Origin: Actinomycetes bacterium | GTDB lineage: Bacteria; Actinomycetota; Thermoleophilia; Solirubrobacterales; Solirubrobacteraceae | Direction of reading: 5' to 3' | Assembly: GCA_023404805.1 (NCBI GenBank) | Contig: JAEYAL010000166.1 | Coordinates: forward strand, 1-24,157 | Length of the DNA: 24,157 nucleotides | Shown: positions 7,938 through 14,295 of the stretch, piece by piece | Numbering within the stretch: the first letter of the stretch is position 1 | Layout: the number at the start of each line of letters is the position of its first letter | Made by a program: the position numbers and the translations under genes | The notes under the pieces: model-generated | Told to the model about the DNA's origin: nothing | The model's database searches: none | The model's input: the letters and a program-made list of their open reading frames with translations, nothing else

Positions 7938-8846
7938 TCCTCTGGCTGGCGGTGCCCGTACAAGCTGTGCGACGGCAACGGCTTCATCTACGACGAGGAG
8001 CGCAACGTCGCGACCGACTGCCGCTGCCGCCCGGAGATGATCGCGTACACGCGGGCTGCGGCGCTGCGCGCGCGGATCCCTGAGCGGTTCCGCAACGTCT
8101 CCTTCGACGACGCCCCCGTGACCGACATGCCCCAGTCGGTGCAGCGGGTCGTCCGCAGCTTCGTCCACAACCTGGAGCGCAACCTCGAAGACGGCGCGGG
8201 CCTCTGGTTCGAAGGGCCTCCGGGCACGGGCAAGACCACGCTGGCGACGCTCGTGAGCAAGTCCGCGCACGACCGCGGGCACTCGTTCGCCATCTACTCG
8301 GTGCCGCGCGTGCTGAGCGAGCTGCGGCGCACGTTCGACGACGACTCCGAAGTCGGCAACCTCGAGCTGATCGACCGCCTCACCGCCGTCGAGATCCTCC
8401 AGCTCGACGATCTCGGCACCGAGCGCACCAACCCGTGGGTCCTCGAGCAGCTCTACGCGCTGATCGACGCGCGCTACGAGGCGAAGAAGTCGCTGATCAT
8501 CACCACGAACCTCGGCGTCGACGAGCTCTCGCTGCAGGTCGGCGACCGCATCGTCAGCCGCCTCTCGGAGATGTGCCGCCACATCCCGCTCCAGGGCACC
8601 GACCACCGCCGCCCAGACGGGCAGTGGGACACGAGCGCGCAGGCAATGCCGGCGGCCGAGAGCGGCTCATGGCATTCGCCTGCCGCGGCCGCGAACCTGC
8701 AGCGTCCGGAGTGGCCGACTGCCGCCGAACCGGCCCCGTACGCCATGCCGCGCCGCAGCGAGGAACCCCGCTCTGCACCGGATCACGGAGAGCCGGGGAA
8801 CGCCTGGCTGCAAGGGAGCACCCGCCGCGGACCCTCGGACACTTAG
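7908..8846 (+). CDS. DnaC/DnaI-type helicase loader, AAA+ ATPase with N-terminal Cys cluster
   Basis: Predicted loader that opens the DnaB ring and places it on single-stranded DNA, fitting its place just after dnaB. The 312-residue product has an N-terminal putative zinc site (Cys16, Cys21, Cys38, Cys40, in CPYKLCDGNGF and DCRC). The AAA+ core follows: Walker A GPPGTGKTT (103-111), Walker B ILQLDDLG (163-170), sensor-1 IITTN (197-201) and the DRIVSRL box (213-219) expected to hold the arginine finger. Residues after about 240 are Pro/Ala-rich and probably disordered. ATG 7908 is in a 35-base block also found 96 bases upstream, so the true start is less certain than usual. purA begins 13 bases after the stop. 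An IstB-like transposition ATPase is the main alternative; no transposase is nearby. Confidence 0.82.
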   Translation: MAPGDRDLNRSSGWRCPYKLCDGNGFIYDEERNVATDCRCRPEMIAYTRAAALRARIPERFRNVSFDDAPVTDMPQSVQRVVRSFVHNLERNLEDGAGLWFEGPPGTGKTTLATLVSKSAHDRGHSFAIYSVPRVLSELRRTFDDDSEVGNLELIDRLTAVEILQLDDLGTERTNPWVLEQLYALIDARYEAKKSLIITTNLGVDELSLQVGDRIVSRLSEMCRHIPLQGTDHRRPDGQWDTSAQAMPAAESGSWHSPAAAANLQRPEWPTAAEPAPYAMPRRSEEPRSAPDHGEPGNAWLQGSTRRGPSDT

Positions 8847-8859
8847 ACTTCGGCCAGAA

Positions 8860-10134
8860 ATGCCAGGCATCGTGATCGTTGGGGCCCAGTGGGGCGACGA
8901 GGGGAAAGGCAAGCTTGTCGACCTCATGGCCGAAAAGGCCGATGGCGTCATCCGCTACCAAGGCGGCAACAACGCCGGCCACACCATCGTCCACGGTGAG
9001 ACGGTCTACAAGTTCCACCTGATCCCCAGCGGCATCCTCTACTCGGGGAAGCCCTGCATGATCGGCAACGGCGTCGTGATCGACCCGGTGGTGCTCACCG
9101 GCGAGCTCGACGGCCTCAAGGCCCGCGGCATCGACCTCGACGGGCTCAGGATCAGCGCGAACGCGCACCTGATCATGCCGTACCACCTCATGCTCGACAC
9201 GGCCGGCGAGGCCCGCCTCGGCAAGCTGCAGATCGGCACCACGCGCCGCGGCATCGGCCCGGCCTACATGGACAAGGCCGCGCGCCTCGGCATCCGCGTG
9301 CAGGACCTGCTCGACGAGAGCATCCTCAAGAAGAAGATCGCCGCCGCGCTCGCGCCGAAGAAGGCGCAGCTGCGCGACTGGGAGAAGGACCCGGCCCTCG
9401 ACCTGCAGTCGATGACCGAGGAGTACCTGGCGTACGGCAACCGGATCGAGCAGTACATCACCGATACGGCGAAGCTCGTCCACACCAACCTCAAGGCCGG
9501 CAACACGATCATCTTCGAGGGCGCCCAGGGCGCGATGCTCGACCTCGACCACGGCACCTACCCGTTTGTCACGTCGAGCAACCCGATCGCGGGCGCGGCC
9601 TGCGTCGGCGCCGGCGTCGGCCCGACGGCGATCGATGAAGTCTGGGGCGTCGCGAAGGCCTACGCCACGCGCGTCGGCGCGGGCCCGTTCCCGACGGAGC
9701 TCGACGACGAGTTCGGCGAGCAGCTCCGCACCGCCGGCGGCGAGTTCGGCACGACGACCGGCCGCCCGCGCCGCACGGGCTGGATCGACCTGGTCGCCCT
9801 CAAGTACGCCGCGCGCCTCAACGGCTTCACGCACCTGTGCATCACCAAGCTCGACGTCCTGTCGGGCCAGGGCGACCTGAAGCTCTGCACGAGCTACAAG
9901 ACGAACACGGGCGCGGAGCTCGACGACTTCCCGTACCACCAGTCGGTGGTGCACCACCTCGAGCCGGTCTACACGACCAAGCCGGGCTGGGATGAGGACC
10001 TCACGAAGGTCCGCAGCAAGGAAGACCTGCCGCAGGCTGCGCTCGACTACCTCGCCTTCATCGGCGAGTTCGTCGACGTTCCGGTCGCGCTCGTCGGCGT
10101 CGGGCCGGCGCGCGATCAGATCATCGAGCTGTAA
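8860..10134 (+). CDS. purA: Adenylosuccinate synthetase
   Basis: Joins IMP and aspartate with GTP hydrolysis to make adenylosuccinate, the committed step to AMP. It acts in the cytoplasm. The 424-residue product has the family's usual length. Seen: the GTP-binding/catalytic start GAQWGDEGKGKLVD (8-21, with catalytic Asp14), NNAGHTIV (catalytic His41), and the TTTGRPRRTGW loop that contacts IMP and aspartate. The ATG is 13 bases after the dnaC-like stop, with no clear Shine-Dalgarno, so it is probably cotranscribed with the loader gene. The 113 bases after its stop contain the second dispersed repeat. Confidence 0.96.
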   Translation: MPGIVIVGAQWGDEGKGKLVDLMAEKADGVIRYQGGNNAGHTIVHGETVYKFHLIPSGILYSGKPCMIGNGVVIDPVVLTGELDGLKARGIDLDGLRISANAHLIMPYHLMLDTAGEARLGKLQIGTTRRGIGPAYMDKAARLGIRVQDLLDESILKKKIAAALAPKKAQLRDWEKDPALDLQSMTEEYLAYGNRIEQYITDTAKLVHTNLKAGNTIIFEGAQGAMLDLDHGTYPFVTSSNPIAGAACVGAGVGPTAIDEVWGVAKAYATRVGAGPFPTELDDEFGEQLRTAGGEFGTTTGRPRRTGWIDLVALKYAARLNGFTHLCITKLDVLSGQGDLKLCTSYKTNTGAELDDFPYHQSVVHHLEPVYTTKPGWDEDLTKVRSKEDLPQAALDYLAFIGEFVDVPVALVGVGPARDQIIEL

Positions 10135-10151
10135 GCGCCCGGCGCTTGGCC

Positions 10152-10176
10152 AGCCCGCCGCAGGCGAGCCAATCCG
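10152..10176. repeat. Dispersed 25-base repeat, copy 2
   Basis: Matches 7843-7867 at 24 of 25 positions in the same orientation, 18 bases after the purA stop. The flanks of the two copies do not match well, so the conserved core is close to 25 bases. Confidence 0.7.
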
Positions 10177-10247
10177 CGCCGCAGTGAGCAATCGGCCCGA
10201 CCGCTAGCGCTTCGTGATACCGGGGCCGCTGAGGTTCCGGGGCATGG

Positions 10248-10574
10248 TTAGCCACCCATTCCGCTTTGCTGGATCAGTCGATCTACGTCGACGACGTCGC
10301 GAGTGTCCAAGTCGCGTACGAGGTCGCCGGTGATCTGGTCCCGGATGCTGGCGAGCAGCCCGCGTTCCCCGTTCCCCCGGGGTTCGAAGGCGATGCGCCG
10401 TCCTTCGGCCTCGAGACGGTCGCAGAGGCTCGCGGCCTCTTCGATCTCTCGGGCCAGCCACGCCGCGTCATATGCCGCTTCAAGCTCGTCCTGCGAGAAG
10501 CGGCGGTCAGCGAGGCCGCCGTCGAGCACAGTCAGCCCGTGCTCAGCGTGGGTGGAGGTGGTGCGTCCGGTCAT
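10248..10574 (-). CDS. Hypothetical protein, 108 residues
   Basis: I do not recognise this protein. It is a soluble, charged product (rich in Asp, Glu and Arg) with a likely helical stretch around DELEAAYDAAWLAREIEEAASLC's region (29-51) and a C-terminal acidic segment with RDLDTRDVVDVDRLI. It has no signal peptide or membrane segment. On the minus strand the ATG at 10574 is preceded by GGGGGA about five bases upstream, a good ribosome site. The gene stands alone on the minus strand between purA and the sigma-factor gene. An array of GGTCA/TGACC half-sites lies just upstream of its start, suggesting its own regulator. The amino-acid composition and ribosome site support a real gene; function is unknown. 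Confidence 0.62.
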   Translation of the reverse strand: MTGRTTSTHAEHGLTVLDGGLADRRFSQDELEAAYDAAWLAREIEEAASLCDRLEAEGRRIAFEPRGNGERGLLASIRDQITGDLVRDLDTRDVVDVDRLIQQSGMGG

Positions 10575-10582
10575 TGTTTCCC

Positions 10583-10606
10583 CCGGGTCATCCGTGACCC
10601 GGTCAC
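10583..10606. promoter_or_regulatory. Operator-like cluster of GGTCA half-sites
   Basis: CCGGGTCA-TCCG-TGACCCGG (10583-10602) is a perfect eight-base inverted repeat. It overlaps a second one, GTGACC-C-GGTCAC (10594-10606), so three half-sites lie in a row. They are 9-32 bases upstream of the minus-strand ATG at 10574, where a repressor would block transcription or translation. More GGTCA copies occur at 10569, 10683 and 10764. The first arm could also form an RNA hairpin. Confidence 0.45.
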
Positions 10607-10919
10607 CTTCTCAGCGTCCTGCCGAGCGGCGTACTCCGAAGTTCGGTGCGATGACGGACCAACTTGAAGGCCCTGGCCATTCGGTCAGCGCTTCCCCCGA
10701 CGGTCGTCCACCTGACGCTGTTACAGCCGGACGTTCGCTGAGTGGCAACCGGACCAATCACTAGGTCAGTGCTGGCCAGTCCCATGGTGGTCGGCCAGAA
10801 CTGGACATTCGTCGTATCTTTCGCGCGTGCGCTCTCGCACACGGGAGCTAGCGTCGAAAGGAGAATCGTTCCCCCCGGTCGTCCCCGGCACCAATCCCGT
10901 CCACTGAGAGATCAACGTC
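10607..10919. other. Divergent intergenic region between the unknown gene and the sigma factor
   Basis: About 310 bases with no convincing gene. It should hold the promoters of both flanking genes, but I cannot assign -35/-10 pairs with confidence. Visible items: GGTCA half-sites at 10683 and 10764; a short inverted repeat GTGCG-CTCT-CGCAC (10827-10840); an AAAGGAG at 10857-10863 with no start codon at a suitable distance; and GAGAG (10906-10910), which is the likely ribosome site for the sigma-factor ATG at 10920. Confidence 0.5.
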
Positions 10920-11723
10920 ATGGCCTCCACTGCAACCCGTCGCGACAGCGACGCCACGCTCCGCCTTTGGAACGAGTACAAGCGCACCGGTAACCCGGCA
11001 ACGCGCGACCGCCTCGTTCTGACCTTCGCCCCGCTGGTGAAGTACATCGTCTACCGCAAGGTCCGCGAGATGCCGGCCCGCTGCGACGTCGACGACTTCA
11101 TCTCCGTCGGCCTCGAGGCCCTCATGCGCTCGATCGACCGCTTCGACCCCACCAAGGGCGCGACGCTCGAGCAGTACGCCTGGACCCGCATCCACGGTGC
11201 CGTCCTCGACGAGCTCCGCCGCAACGACTGGGCGCCGCGCTCGGTCCGCCGCTGGGAACGCGACATCGAGAAGGCCGGTGAAGAGTTCACCGCCCTGCAC
11301 GGCCGCCATCCTTCAGAGGACGAGCTCTGCGAAGCGCTGCACTGCACCAAGCAGGAGCTGCGCCAGCGCGCCCAGGAGATCTCCCGCTCCGACGTCACGA
11401 GCCTCAACACGCTCGTCGTCGGCGAGGAAGAGACCTCCATCGAGCGCATCGACACCCTTCCTTGCGGCGACCAGCGCCTCGATCCCGAGCACCAGGCCAA
11501 CGTGACCGCTGGCAAGGAGCGCTTCCGCCAGGCGTTCGCCGAGCTTTCCCAGCGTGAGCGCGAGGTCGTCGTGCTGCTCTACGTGAAGGGCATGACCCTC
11601 GCGGAGATCGGCCAGATCCTCGGCGTCTCCGAGAGCCGCGTCTGCCAGATCCACACGCAGCTCAAGAAGCGCCTGCGCCAGTCGCTCAACGACGACGCGG
11701 CCATGATGCAGCTGGTCGCATAG
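10920..11723 (+). CDS. RNA polymerase sigma factor, FliA/WhiG (sigma-28) type
   Basis: Alternative sigma factor that directs RNA polymerase to a specific promoter class. The 267-residue product shows region 2 (about 38-101, with DVDDFISVGLEALMRSIDRF and a TLEQYAWTRIHGAVLDELRR helix), region 3 (about 110-150, GRHPSEDELCEAL) and region 4 (about 206-257, with LSQREREVVVLLY and the helix-turn-helix MTLAEIGQILGVSESRVCQI). The three-domain arrangement and spacing match the FliA/WhiG/SigF group rather than ECF factors. No flagellar gene is nearby, so a WhiG-like developmental role or general stress role is as likely as motility. I see no anti-sigma gene beside it. GAGAG nine bases upstream supports ATG 10920. 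A perfect hairpin follows the stop. Confidence 0.88.
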   Translation: MASTATRRDSDATLRLWNEYKRTGNPATRDRLVLTFAPLVKYIVYRKVREMPARCDVDDFISVGLEALMRSIDRFDPTKGATLEQYAWTRIHGAVLDELRRNDWAPRSVRRWERDIEKAGEEFTALHGRHPSEDELCEALHCTKQELRQRAQEISRSDVTSLNTLVVGEEETSIERIDTLPCGDQRLDPEHQANVTAGKERFRQAFAELSQREREVVVLLYVKGMTLAEIGQILGVSESRVCQIHTQLKKRLRQSLNDDAAMMQLVA

Positions 11724-11742
11724 GTCACTCGACGCTGCGACC

Positions 11743-11767
11743 GCGCCGGCTTCTCAGGAGCCGGCGC
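11743..11767 (+). terminator. Perfect hairpin after the sigma-factor gene
   Basis: GCGCCGGCT pairs perfectly with AGCCGGCGC around a seven-base loop TCTCAGG, 19 bases after the stop. There is no T-tract. It is a likely terminator or 3'-end stabiliser for the sigma transcript. Confidence 0.7.
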
Positions 11768-11839
11768 CCCGCCCTCGGCTTGACGTAGCCGGGCGGCCAC
11801 CAAAGCTCCGCAGCCGTCACCGGACGACCGACGACTGCC

Positions 11840-11867
11840 GCGCGGCGGGTTCTCTCAGCCGCCGCGC
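11840..11867. terminator. Second hairpin in the sigma/IPT intergenic region
   Basis: GCGCGGCGG pairs perfectly with CCGCCGCGC around a ten-base loop. It lies between the sigma terminator and the third hairpin, with no reading frame I trust on either strand. It may be a backup terminator or part of a structured RNA. Confidence 0.45.
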
Positions 11868-11877
11868 CTCGGACACC

Positions 11878-11901
11878 AGCGCCCGCTCCTCGGCGGGCGC
11901 T
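11878..11901. terminator. Third hairpin in the sigma/IPT intergenic region
   Basis: AGCGCCCGC pairs perfectly with GCGGGCGCT around the six-base loop TCCTCG, ten bases after the second hairpin. Three perfect nine-base stems in 160 bases is more than one terminator needs. Confidence 0.45.
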
Positions 11902-11974
11902 GTGCGTTGTAGGACGCCGCTCACGCCACGAGCGGGCCTTGACTCTGTCCGAACGATCACTGAGTATCAGATAC

Positions 11975-11991
11975 GTGTCGTATTTCGACAC
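11975..11991. promoter_or_regulatory. Palindromic site upstream of the secreted IPT/TIG protein gene
   Basis: GTGTCG-TATTT-CGACAC is a perfect six-base inverted repeat with an AT-rich centre, unusual in this GC-rich setting. It lies 33 bases before the chosen GTG start. TTGACT at 11939-11944 could be a -35 element, with a poorly matching AT-rich stretch (TATCAGATAC, 11965-11974) after it. The palindrome would sit near the start of transcription, a typical operator position. Confidence 0.4.
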
Positions 11992-12024
11992 AGTGTCCCT
12001 CCATGTCCCACCCGTGAGGTCTGC

Positions 12025-14160
12025 GTGCGCGCGCACCGCCGTCTCTTGTCCATCGCCGCGCTGGCGCTCGCCGCCGCGGCCGCACCGCCAAGTCCCGCTG
12101 CCGGCGCAGAGGCCCCCAAAGAGCCGCTGAACACCTGGCAGTGCGGCAGCACCTTCACCTACCCCGGCCCAGGGTTCCGCTCCGTGGGGATCGGTGGCGT
12201 GCGCGCCGCCACCAGGACGGTCGGCAACACGACCGAGATCACCGCCCCGAACCCTCCTTACGCACCCGGCCCCGACTACCGCGTCTCCGACAGCGGCTCG
12301 GACCAGAGCTACAACCTCGGGAGCTACCGCGACGGCTGCTTCTCGCCGGCGCGGCCAAGCGACGCGGGCGCTGAAGGCATCGAGGACGGCTGGGGAACCT
12401 TCAAGGGCCCGGCGGCTGGCGGGAACCTCGTCGTGGTGACGGCCCGTGGCGACATCCCGGCCTCGGCCGTGCTGTACGTCGGCGACCAGCCCGTGATCGA
12501 CCCGGTCAACAACCTCACCTGCGTCCCGGACGGCCCGTGCGCACCGCCGCCAGGCGGGAACCCGAGGTTCGGCGGCAGAGCCCCAGCGGGAACGCCCGGG
12601 TGGGCTGACCTGTCGATCCGCTTCGGCGACCGGATCATCTGGGGCCAGACCTCGTCCAGCAACGACTATGAGTACATCGCTCCGCCGGCGATCCGGTCAG
12701 TCACGCCGGCGCGCGGGCCGCTTGAGGGTGGCGGCACCGTCGACCTCGTCGTCAGCGGCGACTGGGCGGGCGCCACGGGCGTCACCTTCGGCGGGGTCGC
12801 CTCGCCGAAAATCACCACGACCTTTCTCAAAGGCCTGTACGACGGCACCTGGGGCCAGTACCGCGTCAGCGCGCAAGTGCCGGCCGGCGCCAGCCCCGGC
12901 ACGGTCGACGTGCGTGCGACGAGCGTCGGCGGGCGCGTCGCCACCGGCGAGACTGCCGCGGCCGACGACTACACCTACGAGGGCCGCCCGACGCCCGCCC
13001 CGACCTGCGCATCGACGTTTACGGCCAACTCGCGCTTCGCGCAGCAGGGCCAGCTGAAGATCGCGGCCAAGCCCGCCACGCCGCTGAGCACCACGGAAAC
13101 GGCGGTCACCGCGGCAACACCGGCGTTCGCCGCGGGTCCGGCGTACCCGGTTGTGCTCGAGCTGTATCCCAGCCTGAGCCAGGACTTCCTCGGGTATCTC
13201 CGCGATGGCTGCTTCTACGAAGCGCCGAACGAGCTGTCTGGAGACTTGTCGCTCGGCATCTGGGGCGAGTATCCGTACGGCCGCAAGACTCCCGCCGCAG
13301 CCGGCGAGCGTGTCTTCGCCACGGTGTCGAGCCGCGCGAAGCCCGACGCGGTGCTGCTCTTCGACGGGACTCCGGGCACGGAGCCGATCGTCGCGCCTCG
13401 GATGGTCGACACCGGCGGCGACGAGAGCCAGCAGCCTGGCCGGCAGGACGGCTGGTACGTCAGCGCGGTCGCGCCGCCGCACGCCGCAGGCTGGGTCGAA
13501 CTGAACGTGCGCGTCGGCGGGCAGCGAGTCGGCGGACGCGTTGCAGCCGACGGCTGGCTGGAGTACGTCGATCCGACCTCCGTGCGGGCCATCTCCCCGG
13601 CGAAGGGGCCCATCGGCGGCGGCACCGCCGTGTCGATTCGCCTGGGGCGTGGCAGCCTCATCGGGTGGCCCGAGATCAGCTTCGGCGGCAGCGCGTTCCA
13701 GCCGTCCTCGTCGATCACGACCAGCCTCGACACGACCGACGGCAGCTACGGCGAGAACGTGGTCGTGGCCACCAGCCCCGCGCACGCTGCGGGCACGGTG
13801 GACGTGACCGTCCGCACGTCGAACATGGGCGTCATCCCGGCCGCGTCAGCAGCCGCCGATGACTACACCTACGAGGCGCCTGCGCCGCCCCCGCCGCCGG
13901 CGGGCGCGCCGAAGGTGTCGGGCGTCAGCGGCGCGGCCTTCGCAGGCGTCGGCGGGCTGGTCACGATCCGCGGCACGAACCTCGGCGGCCTGCGCTCGGT
14001 GAAGGTCGGCAGCCGCACAGCAACGGTGATCCTGTCGAACGCGACGCAGATCTACGCGTTCGCTCCGGCGCAGGGCAAGGGCAGCTACCCCGTGACGGTG
14101 ACGACCAAGGTCGGGACCGCCACCGCGCCGACGAACCTCATCTACCGCTCGCTGTTCTAG
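12025..14160 (+). CDS. Secreted repeat protein with IPT/TIG immunoglobulin-like domains
   Basis: Predicted exported surface or extracellular protein of 711 residues; specific function unknown. GTG 12025 is chosen because it gives a good signal peptide (MRAHRRLLSIAALALAAAAA, cleavage expected near residues 26-30) and has GTGAGG (12014-12019) five bases before it. Two long modules follow, about 39-315 and 327-617. Each starts with a CGSTFT or CASTFT stretch, contains a YRDGCF or LRDGCF element, and ends in an IPT/TIG domain closing with DDYTYE. A third IPT/TIG domain (about 628-711) ends the protein. The paired Cys in each module may form disulfides. There is no LPXTG sorting signal, lipobox or C-terminal membrane segment. 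IPT/TIG domains commonly bind carbohydrate or other proteins, so adhesion or an envelope structural role is plausible. Confidence 0.82.
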   Translation: MRAHRRLLSIAALALAAAAAPPSPAAGAEAPKEPLNTWQCGSTFTYPGPGFRSVGIGGVRAATRTVGNTTEITAPNPPYAPGPDYRVSDSGSDQSYNLGSYRDGCFSPARPSDAGAEGIEDGWGTFKGPAAGGNLVVVTARGDIPASAVLYVGDQPVIDPVNNLTCVPDGPCAPPPGGNPRFGGRAPAGTPGWADLSIRFGDRIIWGQTSSSNDYEYIAPPAIRSVTPARGPLEGGGTVDLVVSGDWAGATGVTFGGVASPKITTTFLKGLYDGTWGQYRVSAQVPAGASPGTVDVRATSVGGRVATGETAAADDYTYEGRPTPAPTCASTFTANSRFAQQGQLKIAAKPATPLSTTETAVTAATPAFAAGPAYPVVLELYPSLSQDFLGYLRDGCFYEAPNELSGDLSLGIWGEYPYGRKTPAAAGERVFATVSSRAKPDAVLLFDGTPGTEPIVAPRMVDTGGDESQQPGRQDGWYVSAVAPPHAAGWVELNVRVGGQRVGGRVAADGWLEYVDPTSVRAISPAKGPIGGGTAVSIRLGRGSLIGWPEISFGGSAFQPSSSITTSLDTTDGSYGENVVVATSPAHAAGTVDVTVRTSNMGVIPAASAAADDYTYEAPAPPPPPAGAPKVSGVSGAAFAGVGGLVTIRGTNLGGLRSVKVGSRTATVILSNATQIYAFAPAQGKGSYPVTVTTKVGTATAPTNLIYRSLF

Positions 14161-14200
14161 ACGGGCGGCCGCGGGGCATAAGCGCCCCGTGGCCGCCCGT
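14161..14200 (+). terminator. Strong hairpin directly after the IPT/TIG gene
   Basis: Positions 14161-14177 pair with 14184-14200 over 17 base pairs, one of them G-U, around the loop ATAAGC. It begins at the base after the TAG stop. It is the most stable hairpin in the window and a clear transcript end. Confidence 0.8.
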
Positions 14201-14259
14201 CGTGGGCCGAGCGTTTACGCGCCACAGACCGACGGGATCGCGCCTCGGCAACCCTTCTG

Positions 14260-14295
14260 TCGACGGCCCGCCGCCGACCTGGTGACAATGGGGAG
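14260..14295 (+). promoter_or_regulatory. Promoter of the discoidin-like kinase gene, probably giving a leaderless message
   Basis: TCGACG (14260-14265) and GACAAT (14284-14289) are separated by 18 bases. They resemble housekeeping -35 and -10 elements. The GTG start at 14296 begins seven bases after the -10 element, exactly where transcription should start. GGGAGG (14291-14296) overlaps the GTG and is too close to act as a ribosome site, which supports leaderless translation. Confidence 0.5.

Noticed and set aside
8844..8849. TAGACT just before purA as its own promoter
   Set aside because: No -35 element is visible at the right distance, and it overlaps the stop of the loader gene; cotranscription is simpler.
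10204..10461. Antisense frame overlapping the unknown minus-strand gene
   Set aside because: Arg/Pro-rich composition typical of a shifted frame; the 10248-10574 frame has the ribosome site and balanced composition.
11725..12036. 103-residue minus-strand frame between the sigma and IPT genes
   Set aside because: It is Arg-rich, spans all three hairpins and the palindrome, and has no recognisable domain; hairpins explain the region better.
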